Position numbers and translations under genes: made by a program. Shown one piece after another: positions 6,793-13,264 of a stretch of DNA of 16,360 nucleotides. The DNA is from an uncultured Eubacteriales bacterium (GTDB lineage Bacteria > Bacillota > Clostridia > Lachnospirales > Anaerotignaceae). Within the stretch, counting starts at the first letter, position 1. Each line of letters opens with the position of its first letter. The DNA lies in NCBI GenBank assembly GCA_902406135.1, contig CABPCX010000012.1, forward strand, positions 1-16,360. Direction: 5' to 3'. Below the pieces are notes generated by a model, which saw only the letters and a list, made by a program, of their open reading frames with translations, was not told the DNA's origin and did no database searches.

Positions 6793-7815
6793 ATGGCACA
6801 GTTAAAATACAGAATGATACCGGAGGGAATGTTAAACGGAAAGCTTATCCCTCTTAACATTGTACTTATAGACTTAAAAGACGTTAAGGCCTGCGGCCTT
6901 GAGCCCAAGGAGGCCTTTGACCTGGTAGCTTCAACAATAGACGGACCTGCGGGACTTAACATCATCGACCTTGATGCCTGCACAACAACCAGTGACGGTA
7001 TCGTTGTTGAAGGTTCAATTATGAGAATGGCAGCGTCAGACAGAGGAAAAATCAACAAGGACTTCGGATATCTTGAAATGATTCCCCTTGACTATGGCGA
7101 GGAAGACCTTAAAAGAGAGCCCCATCTTAAAGTATGGAAGGAAAAATATCCCGGACATACACTTTACATGGGCCCCGACTATACAAAGAAAATAATTCCC
7201 GTACATAACGTAGTTATAACAGGACGTGCATCAAACAACAACTCAGCAACAGAGATGATGAACATCGTTACAATGGAGGAAATACTTCTTCCTATCCTTG
7301 GCCAGCTTGAAATACTCAAGGACGGCAAGGTTCTTCTCGGAATGACAGGAGAAGTTATTTCGGTTGGTATCGGTATGGTAGTTCCCGAACAGTACGGACG
7401 TATCGTTCCCAAGTGCCAGTACAGATGCGGAGATACAGCCCATGGTTCAGGCGAATATGCAAAGACACTTAAAAAACATATCCCCATCATCTGCGCAGCA
7501 AAACCCGTGCTTGCTAAGTACATCATTCAGGCGCTTGAGTGCGGAATGGTTCCCGGACGTACAATCGGAGGATCACCCGCAGTTCTTACCGTTGCCAAGT
7601 ATCTCCACAAAGAGATCGACTTTGACAACATCACAGAGAAGGCATACGAAGAGCTTGCCAGCGTAGGATTTACAAAGGAATGGCTCCACACAGAACTTCC
7701 TCTGCTCACACCTGAAGAAATAATCGCAAGGGCAGACGAACTCATACCCGGATGTGAGGACTATACAGAGTATAACGCTGCTGATCTTGTTCAGGTAAGA
7801 TATGCTGAATGCTGA
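6793..7815 (+). CDS. unrecognised Cys-containing enzyme-like protein, 340 residues
   Basis: I do not recognise this family. The start at 6793 has a strong AAGGAGG (6779-6785). The protein is soluble and probably globular alpha/beta. It has eight Cys (34, 63, 208, 212, 234, 250, 321, 340), including a C-x3-C pair in CQYRCGD (208-214), and several motif-like segments: DACTTTSDG (61-69), GRASNNNSATEMMN (144-157), GMTGEVISVGIGM (183-195) and GRTIGGSPAV (255-264). The many Gly, Ser/Thr and Asn turns look like ligand-binding loops rather than a structural protein. It lies between the 129-residue protein and the LarA-like gene (18-nt gap) in one sigma-54-driven operon, so a role in 2-hydroxyacid or amino-acid metabolism is a reasonable guess, not a demonstrated one. 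Confidence 0.82.
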   Translation: MAQLKYRMIPEGMLNGKLIPLNIVLIDLKDVKACGLEPKEAFDLVASTIDGPAGLNIIDLDACTTTSDGIVVEGSIMRMAASDRGKINKDFGYLEMIPLDYGEEDLKREPHLKVWKEKYPGHTLYMGPDYTKKIIPVHNVVITGRASNNNSATEMMNIVTMEEILLPILGQLEILKDGKVLLGMTGEVISVGIGMVVPEQYGRIVPKCQYRCGDTAHGSGEYAKTLKKHIPIICAAKPVLAKYIIQALECGMVPGRTIGGSPAVLTVAKYLHKEIDFDNITEKAYEELASVGFTKEWLHTELPLLTPEEIIARADELIPGCEDYTEYNAADLVQVRYAEC

Positions 7816-7833
7816 TTCGGAGGCGAATTTTGA

Positions 7834-9093
7834 ATGTATCATGTTGAAATGAATTTCAAATATCCCAAAATGTATAAAATACGCCAGCATCTTAACTCCG
7901 AAAAAATAGGAGACATCAAAGAAGCCGTATGGAAAGAGCTGGATGGTATAGGCATAAGGGAAAAAATAAAAAAAGACAGTGAAATAGCGGTATGCGCCGG
8001 TTCAAGGGGCATAAACAACATAGATAAAATAGTAAAGGCCGCAGTTGATTATGTTTTTGACTGCCAGGCAAAACCCTTTATCGTTCCTGCCATGGGAAGC
8101 CACGGCGGAGCAACGGCAGAGGGACAGATAGAAGTACTTCATAAGTACGGCATTGACGAAGAGACCATGGGATGCGAGGTAAGATCGGATATGGAACCCG
8201 TTCTGCTTGGCGAGGCAGAGAACGGAGCGCCCGTATACTTTGACAAAAACGCCTATGCAGCCGATGGCATAATAGTAGTCAACAGGGTAAAACCCCACAC
8301 AGACTTTTTGGCTAAAAACGAAAGCGGCGTCGTAAAGATGTGCGCTGTAGGTCTGGGAAAAGAAAAGGGAGCTACAGCCATGCACGGCTATAATCTGGCA
8401 GAGACAATACCTCTCTCCTTTAAAGTCTCTCTTGAAAAAGCTCCCTATCTTGCGGGTATTGCCATAATAGAAAATTCCATTGACGAAACATACATAATAA
8501 AAGCTCTCAAACCCGAGAACTTCCTTGAGGAAGAAGCCGAACTTCTCAAGGTTGCGCAGAAACAGGTACCCCACTTCCCCGTTGACGAGCTGGATGTGCT
8601 CATAGTAAAGGAAATGGGAAAAATGTTCAGCGGAACGGGCGTAGACACAAAGGTTGTAGGAAGAATAATGGTAAAGGGTGTTCCCGAGCCTGAAACTCCT
8701 AAAATAAATAAGCTTGCCATATTAAGACTGTCACCCAATTCTTACGGAAACGCCGTAGGAATTGGACTGGCGGACCTTACGACAAAGAAACTTGTGGATT
8801 CCATAGATTATGAAGCAATGTATATAAATCTTGTACCCACCACATATCTCGAAAGAGGAAAGGTGCCTCCTCATTTTGCTACTGAGGAAGAGACGGTTGG
8901 AGTTGCATTCAAGACCCTTGGAAAAACAAAGCCCGAAGAAGCAAAGGTTATAGTATGTGAAAATACCCTTCATATAAGCACCCTTCTTGTAAGTGAGGCA
9001 GTATATGAAGAAATTAAGGATGAAGTTGACCTTATAGAAGAAGATGTGCCCTGGACATTCGATGAAAACGGGGACATCACAATGAACTGCTGA
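7834..9093 (+). CDS. LarA-like protein (nickel-pincer 2-hydroxyacid racemase/epimerase family)
   Basis: This 419-residue protein has features of the lactate racemase (LarA, DUF2088) family. GSHGG with H90 corresponds to catalytic His108 of Lactobacillus LarA, R58 lies 32 residues before it as Arg75 does, and KPH with H155 corresponds to His174. K168 and H184 keep the 16-residue spacing of the pincer-bearing Lys184 and nickel ligand His200. LarA needs the nickel-pincer cofactor made by LarB, LarC and LarE; none of these is in the window. Homologues act on various 2-hydroxyacids, so lactate should not be assumed as the substrate. GGAGG (7819-7823) lies 10 nt before ATG 7834. It is the last gene of the sigma-54 operon, followed by a terminator. 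Residue equivalences come from memory of the characterised enzyme, not an alignment. Confidence 0.78.
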   Translation: MYHVEMNFKYPKMYKIRQHLNSEKIGDIKEAVWKELDGIGIREKIKKDSEIAVCAGSRGINNIDKIVKAAVDYVFDCQAKPFIVPAMGSHGGATAEGQIEVLHKYGIDEETMGCEVRSDMEPVLLGEAENGAPVYFDKNAYAADGIIVVNRVKPHTDFLAKNESGVVKMCAVGLGKEKGATAMHGYNLAETIPLSFKVSLEKAPYLAGIAIIENSIDETYIIKALKPENFLEEEAELLKVAQKQVPHFPVDELDVLIVKEMGKMFSGTGVDTKVVGRIMVKGVPEPETPKINKLAILRLSPNSYGNAVGIGLADLTTKKLVDSIDYEAMYINLVPTTYLERGKVPPHFATEEETVGVAFKTLGKTKPEEAKVIVCENTLHISTLLVSEAVYEEIKDEVDLIEEDVPWTFDENGDITMNC

Positions 9094-9129
9094 ATTCCAT
9101 CTTTCTAAATAATATCTTATCTTTTATTT

Positions 9130-9154
9130 GACCTCCCTTTAAGGGAGGTCTTTT
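9130..9154 (+). terminator. intrinsic terminator of the LarA-like operon
   Basis: GACCTCCC (9130-9137) pairs with GGGAGGTC (9143-9150) and is followed by TTTT. It lies 37 nt after the stop codon at 9093. Confidence 0.85.
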
Positions 9155-9365
9155 ATTGTGCAGAAATGCCCTGAATCAGGGGGCAGGTAATAATGCCCTA
9201 ATATTTATAATATTAGTTTTTGGCATATTTATACATGATAAGACAAATATAAATAAATGCCGTCAAAAGAATTATGCAGCAAAAACGGCGGTTTTATCAG
9301 CAAAAACGGGATAATTAAAAATATGGCGGATTTTGATGACTGTGAATATTACCAAAGTTTTTTTA

Positions 9366-9395
9366 TTGACTTAATTTTAACAACAAAATTATAAT
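9366..9395 (+). promoter_or_regulatory. possible sigma-A-type promoter
   Basis: TTGACT (9366-9371), an 18-base spacer, and TATAAT (9390-9395). A second TATAAT lies at 9404-9409. If active it would give a sigma-54-independent, longer transcript of the region. The surrounding AT-richness makes a chance match possible. Confidence 0.4.
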
Positions 9396-9473
9396 TTTTA
9401 TGATATAATAAATAAGGTTAGGCATAAAATGAACGATATAGGAGAAAAGCCCTTTGAAATAAAGGTGGCAAAA

Positions 9474-9508
9474 GTCTCTGATTTGAGAATGTGTCTCCAA
9501 ATTGAGAC
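9474..9508. promoter_or_regulatory. tandem palindromes GTCTC-N6-GAGA(C), candidate enhancer sites for a sigma-54 activator
   Basis: GTCTC-TGATTT-GAGA starts at 9474 and GTCTC-CAAATT-GAGAC at 9493, with centres 19 bp apart. A further half-site TTGAGAC lies near 9587. Dimeric Fis-type activators bind such palindromes in pairs 100-300 bp upstream of their promoter; the -12 element here is about 275 bp downstream. No equivalent is seen upstream of the promoter at 6307. Confidence 0.5.
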
Positions 9509-9751
9509 TGATGCCCGGTTTTGCCTGGTTTTACGGCGGCTGTTTTTAAGAGGCTTTTTTATGGAAAAATATATGAGGTATCATTTTTGAGACTGCCTGA
9601 AAGCTATAAATTTATGGAATTAAGTATATAAATACTTGACTTTTTTAAAAAAAAGATATATTGTTAAAATAATTACAAATGAAATGTCGAGGCTTGTTTA
9701 AAAAATATCAAAACTGCCAAATTATGTTTTATTTTGTGATTGAAAGAGAAG

Positions 9752-9768
9752 TTGGCACGGTTTTTGCT
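9752..9768 (+). promoter_or_regulatory. sigma-54 (-24/-12) promoter of the acyl-CoA dehydrogenase/Etf operon
   Basis: TTGGCACGGTTTTTGCT has GG at 9754-9755 and GC at 9766-9767 with 10 bases between. It is identical over 17 bases to the promoter at 6307-6323. The expected transcript start is near 9779, leaving a leader of about 408 nt before the acyl-CoA dehydrogenase start. Confidence 0.9.
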
Positions 9769-9778
9769 GTATATAATA

Positions 9779-10170
9779 TATGTGCAAATCAGGTACAACC
9801 GATTGCCGATAATGACCCGGGACTGTTAATCCGCAGTCTTGTGGTAATATCCTAACGGATATATATTACTTCCTCAGTATACGGAAGCTTCTCTCCTCCC
9901 GAATTGCGACACGGGAGGGAGGTACTTCTGTTAAGAAGGAAAAACTCAGGTAATCTGACTGCTGTTTTAAGAGACGGCGGTAGATATATAAAGCGTGAAA
10001 ACGCAAAGAAGCTAAACCAGTAATCTAATCGCTGCTATACCTCGACTTGACAAGGCAAGTCTCGGTAGGGCTACTCGCCCCATGTGTCTAATCCGTCAGA
10101 TACAGAATCCCAAGTAAACTTGGTATTCTGTACAGCCGTATTATTCACGCGCAGCTCATTATTATATTAA
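9779..10170 (+). ncRNA. large structured leader RNA (or independent ncRNA) upstream of the acyl-CoA dehydrogenase gene
   Basis: The roughly 390 bases between the sigma-54 start and the ribosome binding site fold into a chain of hairpins: GACTG/CAGTC (9821-9838), ATATCC/GGATAT with TAAC loop (9847-9862), CTTCC/GGAAG (9869-9887), CCTCCCG/CGGGAGG (9895-9918), CTTCT/AGAAG (9925-9938), ACTGCTG/CGGCGGT (9958-9981), GCGT/ACGC with a GAAA tetraloop (9993-10004), GACTTG/CAAGTC (10044-10061), GGGC/GCCC (10068-10080) and a long stem TACAGAAT/ATTCTGTA extended by CCAAG/CTTGG (10101-10132). A long-range helix 9808-9815 with 10156-10163 is possible. Base composition is more GC-balanced than the flanking AT-rich DNA. 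No hairpin ends in a T-run, so I see no attenuator. The family is unknown to me; it does not show the core motifs of the riboswitches I know. Confidence 0.6.
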
Positions 10171-10186
10171 ATAGGAGGATTTTATA

Positions 10187-11332
10187 ATGGTTGAATTCAG
10201 TTTAACAAAAGAACAATTACTTCAGCAGCAATTATACAGAGAATTTGCTGAAAAAGAAGTAAAACCCAAGGCAGCTGATATGGACGAGGCTGAAAAGTAT
10301 GATGTAAGCATCATGGACAAGATGGCTAAATACGGTATGCTTGGAATCCCCTTCCCTAAAGAAGACGGTGGTTCAGGTGCAAGCGTACTTTCATACGCAC
10401 TCTGCGTCGAAGAGCTTGCAAAAGTAGATGCCAGCACAGCTACAGCTTGCTCAGTACATACTTCACTTTGCACAACTCTTATCGGAACATTCGGTACACC
10501 CGAACAGAAAGAAAAATACTACAGACCTCTTGCAAGCGGTAAGAAATACGGCTGCTTCGGTCTTACAGAGCCCAACGCTGGTTCAGATGCAGCTGGTCAG
10601 CAGACAACAGCTGTAAAAGAAGGAGATCACTATGTTCTTAACGGATCAAAGATCTTCATCACAAACTCAGGTTTCTCAGATATTTTCGTAGTATTCGCTA
10701 TGACAGATAAGTCAAAGGGAACAAAGGGTATCTCAGCTTTCATCATTGAAAAAGGTATGCCCGGATTCACAATCGGAAACGATATCCCTCGTATGGGTAT
10801 CCGCGCTGCTTCAAACTGCGAGCTCGCATTTGACAACGTAATCGTTCCTGCTGAAAACCTTATCGGCAGAGAAGGCGAAGGCTTCAAGATCGCTATGGCT
10901 ACTCTTGACGGAGGACGTATCGGTGTTGCTGCTATCGCTCTTGGTATCGCTCAGGGCGCTATCAACGAAACAATCAAATATGTAGGCGAAAGAAAACAGT
11001 TCGGTAAGACAATCGGTTCATTCCAGAACACAAAATTCAAACTTGCTGAGCTTCAGGCTAAAGTAGACGCTGCTAGACTTCTCGTTTGGAGAGCTGCTTG
11101 CGCTAAAGACAACCACGAGCCTATTTCAACATACGCTGCTATGGCTAAACTTGTTTGCTCAGACGTAGCTAACGAGACAACAAGAACTTGCGTACAGTTA
11201 TTCGGTGGATACGGATATTCAAGAGAATACCCCGTTGAAAGAATGATGAGAGATGCTAAGATCACTGAAATCTATGAAGGAACATCAGAAGTTCAGAAGA
11301 TGGTTATCTCAGGTGCAATGAAAGTTAAATAA
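10187..11332 (+). CDS. acyl-CoA dehydrogenase (butyryl-CoA dehydrogenase/enoyl-CoA reductase type)
   Basis: This 381-residue protein has the full-length short-chain acyl-CoA dehydrogenase layout: N-terminal helical domain, FAD-contacting LTEPNAGSD (126-134), a beta domain, and a C-terminal helical domain with GGYGYSREYP. The catalytic Glu is E364 in IYEGTSE. In clostridia such enzymes, with Etf, reduce crotonyl-CoA, acrylyl-CoA or other enoyl-CoAs, often coupled to electron bifurcation. Start ATG 10187 follows AGGAGG (10173-10178) by 8 nt. It is the first coding gene behind a sigma-54 promoter and a long structured leader, with etfB 21 nt downstream. Codon use is strongly biased (Ile almost always ATC, Ala GCT, Leu CTT), indicating very high expression. 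Thiolase, crotonase and hydroxybutyryl-CoA dehydrogenase genes of the usual butyrate cluster are absent, so the substrate could be something other than crotonyl-CoA. Confidence 0.92.
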   Translation: MVEFSLTKEQLLQQQLYREFAEKEVKPKAADMDEAEKYDVSIMDKMAKYGMLGIPFPKEDGGSGASVLSYALCVEELAKVDASTATACSVHTSLCTTLIGTFGTPEQKEKYYRPLASGKKYGCFGLTEPNAGSDAAGQQTTAVKEGDHYVLNGSKIFITNSGFSDIFVVFAMTDKSKGTKGISAFIIEKGMPGFTIGNDIPRMGIRAASNCELAFDNVIVPAENLIGREGEGFKIAMATLDGGRIGVAAIALGIAQGAINETIKYVGERKQFGKTIGSFQNTKFKLAELQAKVDAARLLVWRAACAKDNHEPISTYAAMAKLVCSDVANETTRTCVQLFGGYGYSREYPVERMMRDAKITEIYEGTSEVQKMVISGAMKVK

Positions 11333-11353
11333 TAGCGGAGGGAGAAAATAACA

Positions 11354-12145
11354 ATGAAAATTATTGTATGTATAAAACAGGTTCCCGATACATCGGAAGT
11401 AAAACTTGATCCTAAAACAAATACACTTATAAGAGACGGCGTTCCCAGCATCATCAACCCTGATGACAAGTCAGGTATCGAAGCTGCTTTAAAGATCAAA
11501 GAGCAGGTTGGCGGTACAGTTACAGTAGTATGTATGGGACCCCCTCAGGCAGACGTTGCTATCAGAGAAGCACTTGCTATGGGATGTGACGACGGTGTTC
11601 TTATCTCCGGCAGAGAATTCGGTGGATCAGATACACTTGCTACATCAACAATCATCGCTGCAGGTCTTAAGACTCTTGACTACGATCTTATCATCACAGG
11701 ACGTCAGGCTATCGACGGAGACACAGCTCAGGTTGGTCCCCAGATCGCTGAGCACCTTGGACTTCCCCAGGTATCATACGCTGAAGATATCCAGGTTGAA
11801 AGCGAAAACAGCCTTATCGTTAAGAGACAGTATGAAGACAGATATCAGAAAGTTAGAATCAAAACTCCCTGCGTAATCACAGCTCTTACAGAGCTTGCTG
11901 AGCCCAGATATATGTCAGTTGGCGGAACAGTTGACGCTTACGCTAAAGAAGTTAAGGTTCTTGGCTTTGAAGATCTCAAAGATAAACTTAACCCTGAACA
12001 TATCGGTCTTAAAGGTTCACCCACAAACGTTGTTCAGTCATTTACAAAACAGGCTAAAGGCGCTGGTACAGTTCTTAAAGACGTTTCAGCTGACGAAGCT
12101 GTTAAGGCTATCATCGCTAAACTTGAAGAGAAATATATTATTTGA
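11354..12145 (+). CDS. etfB: electron transfer flavoprotein subunit beta
   Basis: This 263-residue protein has the family length and hallmarks: an N-terminal strand MKIIVCIKQVPDT, NPDDKSGIEAAL near 35-46, GRQAIDGDTAQVG (nucleotide-binding loop) near 116-128, and the EtfB signature region ITALTELAEPRY near 174-185. It pairs with EtfA to bind flavin and pass electrons to or from the acyl-CoA dehydrogenase; clostridial Bcd-EtfBA complexes use it to bind NADH and bifurcate electrons. A GGAGGG-type site lies before ATG 11354. The gene order acd-etfB-etfA is that of clostridial bcd-etf clusters. It shares the highly expressed codon bias of its neighbours. Confidence 0.95.
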   Translation: MKIIVCIKQVPDTSEVKLDPKTNTLIRDGVPSIINPDDKSGIEAALKIKEQVGGTVTVVCMGPPQADVAIREALAMGCDDGVLISGREFGGSDTLATSTIIAAGLKTLDYDLIITGRQAIDGDTAQVGPQIAEHLGLPQVSYAEDIQVESENSLIVKRQYEDRYQKVRIKTPCVITALTELAEPRYMSVGGTVDAYAKEVKVLGFEDLKDKLNPEHIGLKGSPTNVVQSFTKQAKGAGTVLKDVSADEAVKAIIAKLEEKYII

Positions 12146-12162
12146 TGAGGGGTGAGCTTAAG

Positions 12163-13167
12163 ATGAGTAAAGATGTATATGTAATTGCAGAACAGAGAGA
12201 CGGAAAAATCCAGAAAGTCGGAGTTGAGCTTATTGGTGAGGCTACAAAGCTTGCTGCAGATTTAGGCGAGCAGGTTGTTGCTGTACTCCTTGGCTCAAAC
12301 GTTACAGATAGAGCACAGGAACTTATCAGCTACGGTGCTGACAAAGTAATCGTTGTTGACGATCCTATGCTTGAGAAATATGCTACAGAGCCTTACGCAA
12401 AGGCTATCACAGCTGTTATCAAAGAATTCGAGCCCGAAATCGTACTCTACGGAGCTACATCAATCGGACGTGACCTTGCTCCCCGTGTATCAGCAAGAGT
12501 TCACACAGGTCTTACAGCTGACTGTACAAAACTTGCTATCAACGAAGAAACAAAACTTCTTCATATGACACGTCCTGCATTCGGTGGTAACATCATGGCT
12601 ACTATCGTATGTAAGAACCACAGACCTCAGATGGCTACAGTACGTCCCGGCGTTATGGCAGCTCTTGCTAAAGACGAGACAAGAAAAGGCGAAGTTGTTA
12701 ACTTCAAAGTTGACTTCGTACCCGCTGATATGAACGTAGAAATCATCGAGGAAGTTAAAGAAACAAAGAAGACAGTTGATATCACAGATGCTAAGATCCT
12801 TGTATCAGGCGGACGTGGAATCGGTTCAGCTGAATTCGTTAACACACTTCAGGAAGCTGCTGACGTACTTGGCGGCGTAGTTACAGGTTCAAGACCCGTT
12901 ATCGAAGCAGGCTGGCTCAGCAAAGAGCGTCAGGTTGGTCAGACAGGTAAGACAGTTAGACCTAACCTCTACCTTGCTTGCGGTATTTCAGGAGCTATCC
13001 AGCACGTTGCTGGTATGGAAAGCTCAGAAGTTGTTATCTCAATCAACAAAGATGACAACGCAGCTATCTTCAGCGTATCAGACCTTGGTGTAGTAGGAGA
13101 CGTTAAAGTTATCCTTCCTAAACTTATTGAGGCGCTCAAGAAAGTTAAAGAAGAAAAAATGAACTAA
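12163..13167 (+). CDS. etfA: electron transfer flavoprotein subunit alpha
   Basis: This 334-residue protein has the FAD-binding C-terminal half of EtfA: GGRGIGS (216-222), SRPVIEAGW (243-251), QVGQTGKTVRPNLYLACG (257-274) and INKDDNAAIF (294-303). There is no extra N-terminal ferredoxin domain. Start ATG 12163 is chosen because GAGGGGTG (about 12147-12154) lies 8 nt before it; the in-frame TTG and ATG at 12142 and 12145 would overlap the etfB stop and have no ribosome binding site. It completes the enzyme module with the acyl-CoA dehydrogenase and EtfB and is followed by a strong terminator. Confidence 0.95.
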   Translation: MSKDVYVIAEQRDGKIQKVGVELIGEATKLAADLGEQVVAVLLGSNVTDRAQELISYGADKVIVVDDPMLEKYATEPYAKAITAVIKEFEPEIVLYGATSIGRDLAPRVSARVHTGLTADCTKLAINEETKLLHMTRPAFGGNIMATIVCKNHRPQMATVRPGVMAALAKDETRKGEVVNFKVDFVPADMNVEIIEEVKETKKTVDITDAKILVSGGRGIGSAEFVNTLQEAADVLGGVVTGSRPVIEAGWLSKERQVGQTGKTVRPNLYLACGISGAIQHVAGMESSEVVISINKDDNAAIFSVSDLGVVGDVKVILPKLIEALKKVKEEKMN

Positions 13168-13194
13168 AATTCATTATAAACCCACCTATTTAAA

Positions 13195-13227
13195 AGAGAC
13201 CTCTGTTCTTTGAACAGAGGTCTTTTT
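13195..13227 (+). terminator. intrinsic terminator after etfA
   Basis: An 11-bp stem GACCTCTGTTC/GAACAGAGGTC (13198-13222) is followed by TTTTT. The minus-strand side is followed by TCTTTT, so it may also end the convergent regulator gene. Confidence 0.88.
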
Positions 13228-13264
13228 GGTTTTGCTGTAAAATTTTAATTGGTTTTAAAATATA

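Larger units (their letters stand above)
9155..9751. other. about 600-bp non-coding regulatory region upstream of the acyl-CoA dehydrogenase operon
   Basis: No convincing gene is seen. From left to right it holds a CCCTG/CAGGG hairpin (about 9167-9180), the palindrome CTAATATT/AATATTAG (9198-9216), CAGCAAAAACGG repeated at 9277-9288 and 9298-9309 (21 bp apart), a sigma-A-like promoter (9366-9395), tandem GTCTC-N6-GAGA palindromes (9474-9508) and a very AT-rich stretch (about 9600-9750). An open frame of 53 codons (9429-9590) lacks a ribosome binding site and overlaps the palindromes, so I do not call it a gene. Confidence 0.6.

Noticed and set aside
9429..9590. Open frame of 53 codons in the long intergenic region
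   Set aside because: No Shine-Dalgarno sequence before the ATG, and the frame spans the tandem GTCTC/GAGAC palindromes; the composition does not look like a conserved peptide.
9636..9670. TTGACT at 9636 as a promoter for the leader RNA
   Set aside because: No -10 hexamer of good quality at 16-18 bp; the region is simply very AT-rich.
9856..10023. Stop-free, Arg/Lys-rich frame inside the leader RNA, with GGAGG before a CTG
   Set aside because: No standard start codon in a usable position and the bases are accounted for by RNA stems. A leader peptide starting at CTG 9928 remains a remote possibility.
9779..10170. Group I or group II intron in the leader
   Set aside because: The AATCCGCAG piece recalls a group I Q element, but no matching P, R and S elements, domain V, or interrupted gene was found.
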